Of a DNA stretch of 55,516 nucleotides, positions 42,825 to 51,871 are shown piece after piece. The stretch comes from JAGOBX01 sp036733285 (GTDB lineage Bacteria > JAGOBX01), in NCBI GenBank assembly GCA_036733285.1, contig DAINAU010000003.1:1-55516 (forward strand). The letters run 5' to 3'. The notes under the pieces were generated by a model. The model ran no database searches and was not told where the DNA came from. It saw only the letters and a program-made list of their open reading frames with translations. How positions within the stretch are numbered: the first letter of the stretch is position 1; each line of letters starts with the position of its first letter. The position numbers and the translations under genes were made by a program.

Positions 42825-44510
42825 TTATATTAGCGGAATATACCATTGATCGCAATTTTTGCAAAAATCGCCGTATTTTTCCTCGCAATGCTTTTTCTTT
42901 TCAGCTAAAAGTTTTTCTTTTAAACCGGCGTCGTAAATATTTGCATTCAAGTCATTCATTGAACATATTATTGATTCGGAATTAACGTCTTGGTCGCAAA
43001 TGCAGACATTCCCGTCGGAATTAATAAATATTCCCTCAAATAACCGCCTGCAGGGAAATCTGTTAGCCGGAGCATATTCGGTAACCTTCAAATCTTCAAG
43101 ACGATTTTGAAAATGATTATGTTTCATAATCAGACAGTATTCGACAGCGAGATGATTTTTATAAAATTCTTCATCGACAAAAGACAATGTTTTATTTCTG
43201 CGGTAAGTTTCGGCGAACATCCATTTTTTAGAAAATTCAAGGGCATTTTTTTCCGTTTGCTTATTCAGAATATAAGTTACGGCGATATTCGGTTTAGGTA
43301 TCAAATTTAGAAATATTTTTTTCTTAACGCTCGAGAAATAATTGATATTTTGAATTACTTCCTTATATTTATTGTTTCCCCAGAATTCAGAATAAGACTT
43401 CTCGTCAACGGCGGATAAATTAATGAATACGTTATCAATTTGACAATCTATGATTTTGTTAATCATTTTTTCAGTTAAATTTAGTCCGTCCGTATAAAAA
43501 GATATTTCATATCCTTTCTCATTAATCTTTTTTAAATTTTTTAACGCATCGAGCAAATCGTCGATTTTAGAATACAAAAACGGATCGCCGGTTCCTTTAA
43601 AATCAATATAAAATTTATTATGCCTATCTGTCCTCATTCTGCATTTTTCAATAGTATTCAACAAATCTTTCATACTATTCAAATCCATTTCGGTTTCGCT
43701 TATTTTCACTTTATCTCCGTCAAATCCATTTATGGGTTTGTTGTTGAATTTATTGGTAAGATTCACCGATAATTGAGAAAAAAAACTCATTTGAATTTCA
43801 AAGAACACGTTCAAACTTATTTCTGCTATTTTAACTCGATTTAAATCTAAATATTTTTTGATATGGTTCATTATATTAAGCGAAGTGAATCCGCAATGAT
43901 ATTTAATGTTAGCCGGTCCGAATTTATAACCGAGAGAGGATAAAGGAATCTCGCTTACAAGTATTTCATTTTTAATATCGTCTTTATTTATAATCAAATG
44001 CTCGAAAATATTCTTATTTGGATAAATTACAAGATTATCTATCTTGCAATTTTTCCATTTGGAAAAGACATTTTTATTCAATAAAAATAAATCCGCTCCT
44101 TTAATAAATTCAAAATAAGTAAAATCATTTTTATTAGCGGAATGATTGTCCGTAAGCGCTTCAAGCATTTCATGGCTGAAAAACCATGTGATATTATAAC
44201 ACATCAAAAAATCATCGTATTTCGAATCTTGAGAAATAAACTCAAAAATCCGATTGTGATATTTGGCGTAAGATTTTTCAGGAGTTTCCCATAATTTAAA
44301 CTCGAATTTATTTAAATTCCTAATACTTTTATCGTTTAATTGTTTGAATAATAAATAATCATCATAATGTTTTTTATCAATAATCACCTGAACTCTATCA
44401 ATTGATGAAATCGAATTTATCCTGTTCGTCATCTCGAGAAAAAAATCCGGAATATTAAAATAATTTACCGAATCAAAACAAGTAATAATCATATAAAAAT
44501 TAAATTTCAT
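42825..44510 (-). CDS. Radical SAM/SPASM-derived protein lacking the CxxxCxxC motif
   Basis: In the 561-aa protein, residues 1-240 may be a degenerate nucleotidyltransferase-like domain (low confidence). From about 235 the pattern of a radical SAM core is visible (FKGTGDPFLYSKIDDLL; ISFYTDGLNLTEKMI; NVFINLSAVDEKSYSEFW; KEVIQNINYF), parallel to the enzyme at 51947. The place where CxxxCxxC is expected reads ISLNVFFEIQMSFFSQLS, with no cysteine. The C-terminal SPASM-like cysteines remain (FPCRRLF; GNVCICDQD; KHCEEKYGDFCKNCDQW). It may be a non-catalytic scaffold using the auxiliary cluster. Good AGAGGAG ribosome-binding site. Coupled with the true radical SAM gene upstream. Confidence 0.75.
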   Translation of the reverse strand: MKFNFYMIITCFDSVNYFNIPDFFLEMTNRINSISSIDRVQVIIDKKHYDDYLLFKQLNDKSIRNLNKFEFKLWETPEKSYAKYHNRIFEFISQDSKYDDFLMCYNITWFFSHEMLEALTDNHSANKNDFTYFEFIKGADLFLLNKNVFSKWKNCKIDNLVIYPNKNIFEHLIINKDDIKNEILVSEIPLSSLGYKFGPANIKYHCGFTSLNIMNHIKKYLDLNRVKIAEISLNVFFEIQMSFFSQLSVNLTNKFNNKPINGFDGDKVKISETEMDLNSMKDLLNTIEKCRMRTDRHNKFYIDFKGTGDPFLYSKIDDLLDALKNLKKINEKGYEISFYTDGLNLTEKMINKIIDCQIDNVFINLSAVDEKSYSEFWGNNKYKEVIQNINYFSSVKKKIFLNLIPKPNIAVTYILNKQTEKNALEFSKKWMFAETYRRNKTLSFVDEEFYKNHLAVEYCLIMKHNHFQNRLEDLKVTEYAPANRFPCRRLFEGIFINSDGNVCICDQDVNSESIICSMNDLNANIYDAGLKEKLLAEKKKHCEEKYGDFCKNCDQWYIPLI

Positions 44511-44531
44511 GTTCAGTCTCCTCTAAAAAAA

Positions 44532-45590
44532 TTAAAAAGGATGATAAGCGCAAAGATGTTTACAGCGAAAATGCTCGAAATTATTTAGTTTCCGGCGCAT
44601 ATCAACAATTTTTTTACCATTCCAAATTTCATCAAAAGAATTTCTGAATAAATTTCCGTATGAAGGAAAATCAGGATAACATCCAGGACTGACATTTCCG
44701 TAAATTTCATCTTGACTTATGTCCGGCGATGGAATATTCAGCATAATCTGAGTATACGGCTTAACGCAATGAAGCGAAGAATTAGGAAAATCTTCCTTAA
44801 AAAAATAAGGATAATAAAAATCGATTTTATTTTTTGAAGTAAATTCTTCAAGTTCTTTTACAACCGGATAAACAAGTTCGGGTTCGTTAAAAAGAGTGTT
44901 TTCTCTCGTTAAAAAACCGGCGTCTTCATAATTGACCGCAAGAAACATCAGAGCCCACATATCAACGCCAAGCTCCTTAAGTATATATCCTATTTCTTTT
45001 AATTGATGCAAATATTTTTTTGTTATTATCGTATTCACTTGAATTTTTAAATCCTTTTTTTTATCATTTTTCAAAGCTATTATTTTTTTTAAATTATCGA
45101 GAAGAATATCAAAATCGTCTCGTCCGCAGAGCCAATTGTAATCCTCTTTATTAGACGCGTCAAGATCCGTTGAGAAGCATAAAAGATCCGCATCGACTAT
45201 TTTTGAAATTTTATCAGAAACAATTTTTGAACAATTTGATAAAATCGACGTTCTTTGTCCTTTAGAATTAAGATAATCGAACACTCTAAAAATATCCTTG
45301 TTTAAAAACGGCTCTCCTATTCCGCAAATATGAATTTTGGGAATGTTATGTTTTAAAAGCAAATCGATTTCATCTTTAATCTGTTCAAACGTATAGGAAT
45401 AATTACAATTATATTTTTTTTCAGGACCATGATAAATGCAATACTTACATTTAAAATTGCATCTTGCTTCTATGTTTATCGTAGCATAAAGCGGAAGATA
45501 TGAAACTTCAAGTTTCTTTCGTCTTTCTTCTAAATAGGTATCATAATTTTTTCTAATTTCATTTTCAGTCAGCATATTAAAACGCTCCAT
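44532..45590 (-). CDS. Radical SAM protein with SPASM-like C-terminus (352 aa)
   Basis: The C44-x3-C48-x2-C51 motif (RCNFKCKYC) binds the SAM-cleaving cluster. HICGIGEPFLNKDIF is the GxGEP-type SAM-binding loop, and SILSNCSKI and DLLCFSTDLDASN follow. C-terminal cysteines (SPGCYPDFPSYGNLFRNSF; FEHFRCKHLC) suggest an auxiliary cluster. No cobalamin domain is present. It lies 13 nt downstream of crcB and 21 nt upstream of the cysteine-lacking relative, so the two may work as a pair. Substrate unknown; peptide or sugar chemistry is possible. Confidence 0.86.
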   Translation of the reverse strand: MERFNMLTENEIRKNYDTYLEERRKKLEVSYLPLYATINIEARCNFKCKYCIYHGPEKKYNCNYSYTFEQIKDEIDLLLKHNIPKIHICGIGEPFLNKDIFRVFDYLNSKGQRTSILSNCSKIVSDKISKIVDADLLCFSTDLDASNKEDYNWLCGRDDFDILLDNLKKIIALKNDKKKDLKIQVNTIITKKYLHQLKEIGYILKELGVDMWALMFLAVNYEDAGFLTRENTLFNEPELVYPVVKELEEFTSKNKIDFYYPYFFKEDFPNSSLHCVKPYTQIMLNIPSPDISQDEIYGNVSPGCYPDFPSYGNLFRNSFDEIWNGKKIVDMRRKLNNFEHFRCKHLCAYHPF

Positions 45591-45603
45591 TAATTAATTA
45601 TTT

Positions 45604-45984
45604 TTAATCGAATATAAAAATAAATTTTGATAAAAACAAACCGCAAAACGCTAACGTTATTCCGCCTAAATTGCTATACAGAATATTCAACATCGCAATC
45701 CTGATATTCCCTGCCTGAAATAAATGCAGATTTTCCAAAGCAAAAGTTGAAAAAGTTGTGTAAGAACCTAATACTCCGATAAAAATAAATACTTTAATTT
45801 CCGGCGAGATTGGTATTTTTGAAAATAAACCATATAAAAAACCTATAACCAAACATCCCGATAAATTTACAATTAAAACGCCTATGGGAAATGCTAAATT
45901 TAACGACCTCGAAATATACTCCGTCGTAAAATATCTCAATAAAGCGCCTATTGCTCCTCCAACCGCTAAAAACAAATAATTCAT
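45604..45984 (-). CDS. crcB: Fluoride exporter CrcB/FluC
   Basis: The 126-aa four-span channel expels fluoride. Seen: GGAIGALLRYFTTEYISR, NLSGCLVIGFLYGLF, the sodium and fluoride-pathway motif GVLGSYTTFSTFALE, and a last hydrophobic span. A single gene suggests a dual-topology homodimer. A strong ribosome-binding site (AGGAGG) stands before the ATG, and a fluoride riboswitch precedes it at 46018-46067. It lies inside the glycan locus, 13 nt from the next radical SAM gene. Confidence 0.95.
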   Translation of the reverse strand: MNYLFLAVGGAIGALLRYFTTEYISRSLNLAFPIGVLIVNLSGCLVIGFLYGLFSKIPISPEIKVFIFIGVLGSYTTFSTFALENLHLFQAGNIRIAMLNILYSNLGGITLAFCGLFLSKFIFIFD

Positions 45985-46017
45985 AATAAATCCTCCTAAA
46001 TAATAATAAACTATTAA

Positions 46018-46067
46018 GTAGGAGTTATCAGCTTTTTGAAAGCGGTTATGGCGAACCCCATCGCCTT
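46018..46067 (-). ncRNA. Fluoride riboswitch (crcB motif) upstream of crcB
   Basis: The minus strand reads AAAGGCGATGG, GTTCGCCATAACCGC, TTTCAAAAAGC, TGATAACTCCTAC: the classic fluoride aptamer with its GGCGATGG/CGCC pairing, central stem and pseudoknot partners. It ends 34 nt before the crcB ATG. The CTCCT near the 3' end can pair with the AGGAGG ribosome-binding site, which suggests translational control. No terminator hairpin is evident. Confidence 0.92.
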
Positions 46068-46071
46068 TTAA

Positions 46072-46100
46072 ATAATAAAAAAAATATACGACTTTTTCAA
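46072..46100 (-). promoter_or_regulatory. Promoter for the crcB riboswitch transcript
   Basis: Minus-strand TTGAAA (46100-46095), a 17-nt spacer and TATTAT (46077-46072) stand directly before the riboswitch. The predicted start near 46066 matches the aptamer 5' end. Confidence 0.6.
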
Positions 46101-46144
46101 ACCCTTTTAACGGTTTGATTAAAGCATCTGAATAGTAACAAATT
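46099..46144 (-). repeat. Short hairpin-plus-tail repeat, copy 2
   Basis: Stem AAACC/GGTTT with an 8-nt loop, then GAATAGTAACAAATT, matching copy 1 at 31763-31809. It starts 7 nt after the stop of the membrane glycosyltransferase gene. A partial relative (AATAGCAACAAATT) lies behind asnB near 49920-49933. Confidence 0.5.
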
Positions 46145-46151
46145 TATGCGG

Positions 46152-47726
46152 TTATTTTACTTTATAAATAGCCATTCTAAAATTTTTCACAACCAATTCT
46201 GTCATATTATAAAAAGATTCTTTATTGTCTATTGTATTCGTTAAATATTTATCAAGTTCTTCGTTTCTAACGGCAATATATTTTATCGAATATTGTTTCA
46301 CTAAATCGGCAAATCTCCCCGAATGGCAAGGAAATTTTGAAAACAGCAAATCAAACTCTGATTTTGAAATGTATTTTTCTTCAAAGTTGCCTGAATAAAA
46401 TAAAAGTTTTTTATTAACGTAATAGAATATGCTCCAATATATTGAGTTTATCTGCATAATATTTCCATCGGGCAATTCATTTAGTTTGCTAAAAATTTCC
46501 CTGTCGGCTTCGGCGGTTCTTTCAACATTCAAATATCTCGTTATGTATCTAACCGAATAATAAACCGCCAATAACAAGTATAACGAGCATAAAATTATTA
46601 AAAGGAATATTCCAAAATTAATTTTTGAAAATATTATTACAAATATAAGCAGCGAAGCCGGTATCGAATATTCAATATATCTTTCCCCTTCGCCTAAAAA
46701 AAGAAGATATTTGGTTTTTGTAAGCAAATAAAAAATAAAACCGGATAACGCCCAGATATAAAGAAAATCCTTAATTTCGTAGAAATATATAACCAATATA
46801 ATGTGAGGAAAAACCGTGAACAAAAGATGTAAAAAATATTGTTCGCCTGTAAACCAGTTAATAAATGCGTTAATCTTACCCGACTTTAAAAAAAGTTCAA
46901 AAGCGATTGAGGCATTTTTTAAATAATTTTTTAATGTGTTGAAAACTATAGCGTTTTCAAACAGATATTTTTTTTGCAAATATTTGCAATAAAAAATCGA
47001 ATGGTTTATCTGACCTGCAAAGACTTTGAACGTTCGCCCTAAAGTAATTATATTAGAGATTAGAAATGAAAGCAAAATAATAAAAATATAACGGTAATTC
47101 AACGTGACGCAAACGAATACCAACGCGTAAAAAATTAAAACCTGAACGGAAAATTTTGCGCTGATAAATAATAAAGCGCAGGAAAAAACCGCGGCGGCTA
47201 AAAAAAATGTATTCCCGTTAAATAACCATATATTAAAGGACGCAAAATGAATAAAATATAAAATCTGACCTAATATTCGCGGACTTCCGTTAAATGCGCG
47301 GGGACCAAATCCTATGCGTAAAAACACAGGCGACATTCCAGTTAAGAAAGCGTAAAATAAAGGTATTTGCGAATTTTCAAGTTTTAAAATTTCACTGCAA
47401 TAATAATCCGCAAAAATATAACAAAAAAAAACATAAATAGAATCCAAAACTGCGCCGGTAAATCTTTCAGCGGTTTCCCTTTGCTTTTCAAAGGGAAACA
47501 ACGCGAGAATAAAATGATATAAAAAAGGATAATTATACGTATGGTCAAGAATTAAATTTGGAAACTTTTCGGGTATTTTAAATCTATTTTTACGAATTAT
47601 CCGCGCGCAATGCAAATGATAAAAAGAATCAGAAGCAGAACAATTTTTTATTATTAATCTCGGTATGGCTCTCACTGCAAATACCGCGAATAAAATTATA
47701 AATATCAGTGGATTCATATTCGACAT
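46152..47726 (-). CDS. GT-C-type integral membrane glycosyltransferase
   Basis: The protein has about ten hydrophobic spans. The first external loop carries an acidic motif next to aromatic/His residues (SASDSFYHLHCARI), similar to oligosaccharyltransferase and dolichyl/undecaprenyl-phosphate sugar transferases, and a YPFLYHFILAL stretch. The C-terminal 100 residues form a soluble domain. It probably uses a lipid-phosphate sugar at the periplasmic face. ATG at 47726 (or 47717) preferred to the TTG at 47750, which would overlap the upstream gene by 10 nt. Acceptor unknown. Confidence 0.75.
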   Translation of the reverse strand: MSNMNPLIFIILFAVFAVRAIPRLIIKNCSASDSFYHLHCARIIRKNRFKIPEKFPNLILDHTYNYPFLYHFILALFPFEKQRETAERFTGAVLDSIYVFFCYIFADYYCSEILKLENSQIPLFYAFLTGMSPVFLRIGFGPRAFNGSPRILGQILYFIHFASFNIWLFNGNTFFLAAAVFSCALLFISAKFSVQVLIFYALVFVCVTLNYRYIFIILLSFLISNIITLGRTFKVFAGQINHSIFYCKYLQKKYLFENAIVFNTLKNYLKNASIAFELFLKSGKINAFINWFTGEQYFLHLLFTVFPHIILVIYFYEIKDFLYIWALSGFIFYLLTKTKYLLFLGEGERYIEYSIPASLLIFVIIFSKINFGIFLLIILCSLYLLLAVYYSVRYITRYLNVERTAEADREIFSKLNELPDGNIMQINSIYWSIFYYVNKKLLFYSGNFEEKYISKSEFDLLFSKFPCHSGRFADLVKQYSIKYIAVRNEELDKYLTNTIDNKESFYNMTELVVKNFRMAIYKVK

Positions 47727-47740
47727 ATATGAATAAAATA

Positions 47741-48226
47741 TTATGAACAACGCTTATCCGTAAAAAATTTTATTAAGAATAACGGCGCGATTACCGGAAG
47801 ATAAAAAAAGAAAATAATGAAACATAGCGTTTTGAACGCCCAATAATGTTTAAAATAAAATTTTTCAAAACAGCTTACAGGATGCAATTCGTTATCAAGC
47901 GTCCAGAAATACATATTGGAATTGAATTTTAAATAAAAATTCACTATGCTGTCATAACCGTCCGCTTCATTATTATTTATCGGTATAACAATCATATCTT
48001 CATTATTCAAATCCGGAAAAACAATTGATTCCAACTTTTTTTTAGAGAACGGTTTTTCATCAACGTTTATATTCAACCATTTCTCTGAATCAAATAATGA
48101 TTCCGGAATTGCCGCATTATTTTGAATAACCGAGATATATTTTTCCGCATTAAATTTTTCATTAAGATATGAACAACATTTTAAAAAATTGTCCATCCGG
48201 GCGGAGCGTAAAATCAGGATTTTCAT
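47741..48226 (-). CDS. KILIxR-domain protein with C-terminal membrane hairpin (161 aa)
   Basis: A paralogue-like protein of the one at 41120. It starts KILILRSARMDNFLKCCSYL, has DMIVIPINNNEADGYDSIV in the middle, WTLDNELHPVSCFEKFYF before the membrane part, and about 40 hydrophobic C-terminal residues that can form one or two spans. No named family is recognised. It lies 4 nt after the formyltransferase gene and just before the GT-C gene, suggesting a partner of glycan transfer. Confidence 0.65.
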   Translation of the reverse strand: MKILILRSARMDNFLKCCSYLNEKFNAEKYISVIQNNAAIPESLFDSEKWLNINVDEKPFSKKKLESIVFPDLNNEDMIVIPINNNEADGYDSIVNFYLKFNSNMYFWTLDNELHPVSCFEKFYFKHYWAFKTLCFIIFFFYLPVIAPLFLIKFFTDKRCS

Positions 48227-48230
48227 TATG

Positions 48231-49163
48231 TCAAATCAATCTTTTTCTAATAGAATTCATTAAATTCCCCGGTTTTATTCTTTTTCCAGAAAACTCGACT
48301 TCAGTTATTTTAAGTTTCCCGTAACCTGTAATAACGATTATGTCTCCGGAATTTTTATCGATACGCGAAACTTGTCCCGGAATGGCGCAATAATTCTCAT
48401 CGTCTTCATATAATTCGGCGCGCCATACAATTAACTTATTTCCATCATATCCGCAAAACGCTCCGGAAAAAGGTTCGGATGAAGCGTTTATCAAACGGAG
48501 AATTTCAGTATTTGATTTATTCCATTCTATTTTCGAATCTTCGGGAAGACGCGGATAACATCTTAAAACGTCTTCGGATTTTTCAGATTGTTTTTCAAGA
48601 ACATAATTTTTGTCCGCGGCGATTTTATTCACTGCGTCAAGATATAAAGCCGGAGCCGTAGATTCAATCCACTTATATACGTCTCCAATTTTCGAATTAA
48701 TATCGAGCTGAAAATACGAGCGCGAAATAATGTCGCCGGCGTCAATCTTATCCGGGACCATCCTATGAACGCACAACCCGATTTTTTTTTCTCCATTTAT
48801 GATTGCCCAATTCGGACAAGCGTTTCCTCTATATCGAGGCAAATCGCCGCAATGCAGATTCAGAATTCCCAGCGGAAATAAATCGATTATTTTTTTTCCT
48901 ATTACAGAAAGCCAATTCATACTTATTGCCAAATCAGCGTTTGAATGTTTTATTTGTGAAAAAATTTTTTCATCGTTTAGGTTCTGTCCAAAAAAAAAGT
49001 CGGCTCCGTTTTTTTTTGCAAGTTTTAAAAAAGCGTCTTCTTCGCTTGAATATTCAGGCGATTCCTTACAAGTTCCGATAATCACGGGATTATATCCAAC
49101 AGAACAAACCGACAAAACAGAATCGTAAAATATTTTTGTTCTACCAAAAGCGGCAATTTTCAT
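48231..49163 (-). CDS. Sugar-nucleotide N-formyltransferase-like (Fmt/ArnA N-domain family)
   Basis: The 310-aa protein has a catalytic domain with N102-x-H104 in LNLHCGDLPRYRG and Asp141 in VPDKIDAGDII, the formyl-transfer triad. A C-terminal OB-like domain (GQVSRIDKNSGDIIVITGYGKLKI) is as in Fmt. It transfers formyl from N10-formyl-tetrahydrofolate, here probably to a UDP- or dTDP-amino sugar as in VioF- or ArnA-type enzymes. The glycan context argues against Met-tRNA formyltransferase but does not exclude it. Overlaps the deacetylase gene by 4 nt. Confidence 0.85.
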   Translation of the reverse strand: MKIAAFGRTKIFYDSVLSVCSVGYNPVIIGTCKESPEYSSEEDAFLKLAKKNGADFFFGQNLNDEKIFSQIKHSNADLAISMNWLSVIGKKIIDLFPLGILNLHCGDLPRYRGNACPNWAIINGEKKIGLCVHRMVPDKIDAGDIISRSYFQLDINSKIGDVYKWIESTAPALYLDAVNKIAADKNYVLEKQSEKSEDVLRCYPRLPEDSKIEWNKSNTEILRLINASSEPFSGAFCGYDGNKLIVWRAELYEDDENYCAIPGQVSRIDKNSGDIIVITGYGKLKITEVEFSGKRIKPGNLMNSIRKRLI

Positions 49164-49903
49164 ATTTTAATATCCTTAATCAATTTAAATTGAAATTCGC
49201 TGTCTAAAGCGAATTCAATTAATTTTATAAAAAAATAACGAATCCCCGCTTCGGAATAAGAATTCATTCCTAATTTAAACTTATCGGCGTCGTTTATTTT
49301 ATCTTTTACGGCTTCGTATTTTTTTAAAGCGTTGGTATTCAAAAAAATATGCGCGGGATGAAAATCAAATATTTTCAATCCTTTTTTCGACAGGAGAAGT
49401 TTTATATCATTCTCGATTTTTTGTTTGTTTGACGGTTCGAAAGCGTATAAATCATCCTCCCAATAATACGGCGCTTTTATCAATTTATTGCATTTCATAC
49501 GATACGGTTTCAACTCTATTTCAGAATAATGCGGAATATAATAATTGCAGTCGTAAATCAGTCCGTAAGATGAAAAAACGTTTGCCAACTGGGAACTATA
49601 AGTCATCGAATGACATCTGAAGGAAACCGGCGAAGCTACAAGATTATAAAAATATCCTATGACTTCCTTGAAATTTTTTCCGTAAACCAAATCGCCGTTT
49701 AGCAACGGATTAAAATTAGGATGTATGCCAAGCTCAATTCCGGGTTGGTTTGATAATTCGTTTAGTATTTCAGATTTATGCGTGCAGAAAATTGTCGACG
49801 CCACTCCATTTTTTTCAAGAAGATTCACAGTATCCCTCAACGCTTCGTCGCAAGCCCAATCAACATCAATTGTAATAAAAACAGTTTTAATAATATCAAT
49901 CAT
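49160..49903 (-). CDS. Polysaccharide deacetylase (NodB-like)
   Basis: The 247-aa NodB fold has TIDVDWA (D13, D15), LGIHPNFNP (H61), RCHSMTY, and FDFHPAHIFLN near the C-terminus. It removes acetyl from amino sugars, cytosolic here since no signal is seen. With the formyltransferase overlapping it by 4 nt, deacetylation followed by N-formylation of the same amino sugar is an attractive reading (inference). Confidence 0.85.
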   Translation of the reverse strand: MIDIIKTVFITIDVDWACDEALRDTVNLLEKNGVASTIFCTHKSEILNELSNQPGIELGIHPNFNPLLNGDLVYGKNFKEVIGYFYNLVASPVSFRCHSMTYSSQLANVFSSYGLIYDCNYYIPHYSEIELKPYRMKCNKLIKAPYYWEDDLYAFEPSNKQKIENDIKLLLSKKGLKIFDFHPAHIFLNTNALKKYEAVKDKINDADKFKLGMNSYSEAGIRYFFIKLIEFALDSEFQFKLIKDIKI

Positions 49904-49942
49904 AATATTTCAATAAAACAATAGCAACAAATTACTTTTAAA

Positions 49943-51841
49943 TCAATATTCCGAGAAAAATTTTTTCAGCCATATCTCAAAGGAAAGAAGCGACCAAATC
50001 AGAAGTCTTTTATTTTCTTTACCGCTCAGATGATTTTCAATAATTTTTTTCACGAAATCATACGACAAAAAATTATATATTCCGGCGTTCTTATTAAACA
50101 AAATACTCTTTAAATAGTTTTCGGATTCGTTTCTAAACCAGGAAGCGTCGGGAGCCGAAAATCCTTGTTTTTTAAATTGAGTATAATAATCAGGAACATA
50201 TTTTTTCAGAGCATTGCGAAGAATAATTTTACCGTCTCCGGTCTGATTATAAAATTTTTGAGTTTTAATTCCAGGTTCGTTTTCATTAATTCTCATAATC
50301 TCATTAATATTTTTTAATTTATATTTCACAGGCAATTTCAACGCGAAATCAACCAAATCATTGTCAAGAAACGGAACTCTTGTTTCAAGACCGTGAGCCA
50401 TTCCAAGTTTATTGTCTATCATAAGAAGTCCGTGCATAAAAGTTCTGGCTTCAAGATTTAACGAAAGATTGATATATTCTTCAGGTGTTTTAATTTCAGA
50501 TTTATTTGAAGAATTAATCCGTTTAATTATTTCGGCAAAAACCTCTATTGTCGGGTGTTTATCAGTTTCTTTGAAAATATCTGGAAGAAAAAAATCCGAT
50601 TTAAATCTATCCGGAATCAAACGCTGCCAGTATCTGTAATATTTCTCGGCATATTCGTCAATATTCTGATTCACAAGCGCTCTGTAATATCGCCACGGAT
50701 AACCTCCGAATAATTCATCGCCGCCGGTTCCCGACAATGCAACTTTCACAAATTTTCCGGCAAGCCGCGAAACATAATAGTTCGGATAGCATTGACCTAT
50801 TCTCAAATCTTCAAGGCTCCAAATCAAGTCCTCCATTATCCGTTCCATATCGCCGGCTTTTAAAATTATTTCATAATGCTCGGTTTTATATAGATTGGAA
50901 AGAAATTCCGCTTTTCCGCGCTCGTCAAAATTCATTTCATCAATAGACGCGCTTGATAAATCAAAACCGCAGGTAAAGCTCTTTAAATCTTTAAAATTTT
51001 TTGCGGCAATACAAGTAATCGCTCCCGAATCAATTCCGCCGCTTAAATACGCTCCTATCTCAACGTCGCTTATCAAATGCCCTGTTACGGCTTTTTCAAA
51101 CAAACCGGTAAATTCGGTAATCAATTCCCGTTCATCTTTTAAGCTATTTTGCTCGTTGAAAGAATATTCCCAGTATTTAGTTGTCGAAAAAGAATCAACT
51201 TCGTTTTTAATAATACTTATATAACTGCCCGAAGAAAGAATCTTAATGCCTTCAAATAAAGTCAAATCAGTGAATATATTTTGAAAAGAAAAATATTCGT
51301 TCAACGCAGGCAGGCAAACGTTTTTCTTTACTTCAGGGTGAACAAGAATTGATTTTATCTCGGAAGAAAAAATAAAAACGCCATTTTTAAAATAATAGTA
51401 AACAGGGATTATTCCGTATCTGTCTCTAAATAAATTGAGTTCATTTTTATTTTTGTCCCATATAGCGAATGCAAACATCCCGTTAAACATTTTAACGCAT
51501 TCCTGTCCCCATTCCTGATATGCTTTCAATATAACTTCAGTATCGGTATTGGATTTAAAAGAATAGTTTCTTTTTTTTAGTTCTTTCCTGATTTCTTTAT
51601 AATTGTAGACCTCTCCGTTATAGGTAATAAAAATCGAACCGTCTTCCGAAATCATAGGCTGAGCGCCCGCTTCGGAAACGTCTATTACAGCTAATCGTCT
51701 ATGTCCAAAACCAATAAAACCGCCATTCCAAAAACCTTCGCCGTCTGGTCCTCTATGCTTTAAAATCCCCGTCATTTGCTTCAAAATATTCATTGAAACA
51801 GAGCTGCCGTTTATATTAAAAATTCCAGCTATTCCGCACAT
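49943..51841 (-). CDS. asnB: Asparagine synthase-type glutamine amidotransferase
   Basis: In the 632-aa protein the N-terminal glutaminase starts at Cys2 (MCGIAGIFN) with KHRGPDGEGFW, GHRRLAVID and TYNGEVYNYKEIR. The synthetase domain has the ATP loop LSGGIDSGAIT and ALSGTGGDELFGGYPWRY, and it ends KKQGFSAPDASWFRNE. In glycan clusters such enzymes amidate uronic acids, which would suit the diacetamido-uronic acid route at the window end. A terminator precedes it upstream, so it probably starts a new transcript. Confidence 0.92.
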   Translation of the reverse strand: MCGIAGIFNINGSSVSMNILKQMTGILKHRGPDGEGFWNGGFIGFGHRRLAVIDVSEAGAQPMISEDGSIFITYNGEVYNYKEIRKELKKRNYSFKSNTDTEVILKAYQEWGQECVKMFNGMFAFAIWDKNKNELNLFRDRYGIIPVYYYFKNGVFIFSSEIKSILVHPEVKKNVCLPALNEYFSFQNIFTDLTLFEGIKILSSGSYISIIKNEVDSFSTTKYWEYSFNEQNSLKDERELITEFTGLFEKAVTGHLISDVEIGAYLSGGIDSGAITCIAAKNFKDLKSFTCGFDLSSASIDEMNFDERGKAEFLSNLYKTEHYEIILKAGDMERIMEDLIWSLEDLRIGQCYPNYYVSRLAGKFVKVALSGTGGDELFGGYPWRYYRALVNQNIDEYAEKYYRYWQRLIPDRFKSDFFLPDIFKETDKHPTIEVFAEIIKRINSSNKSEIKTPEEYINLSLNLEARTFMHGLLMIDNKLGMAHGLETRVPFLDNDLVDFALKLPVKYKLKNINEIMRINENEPGIKTQKFYNQTGDGKIILRNALKKYVPDYYTQFKKQGFSAPDASWFRNESENYLKSILFNKNAGIYNFLSYDFVKKIIENHLSGKENKRLLIWSLLSFEIWLKKFFSEY

Positions 51842-51871
51842 AATTTATTAATTCCTAAGTTTTAACATAAA

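Noticed and set aside
42825..44510. Ordinary radical SAM enzyme
   Set aside because: No CxxxCxxC anywhere in the protein, so it was reported as a degenerate relative.
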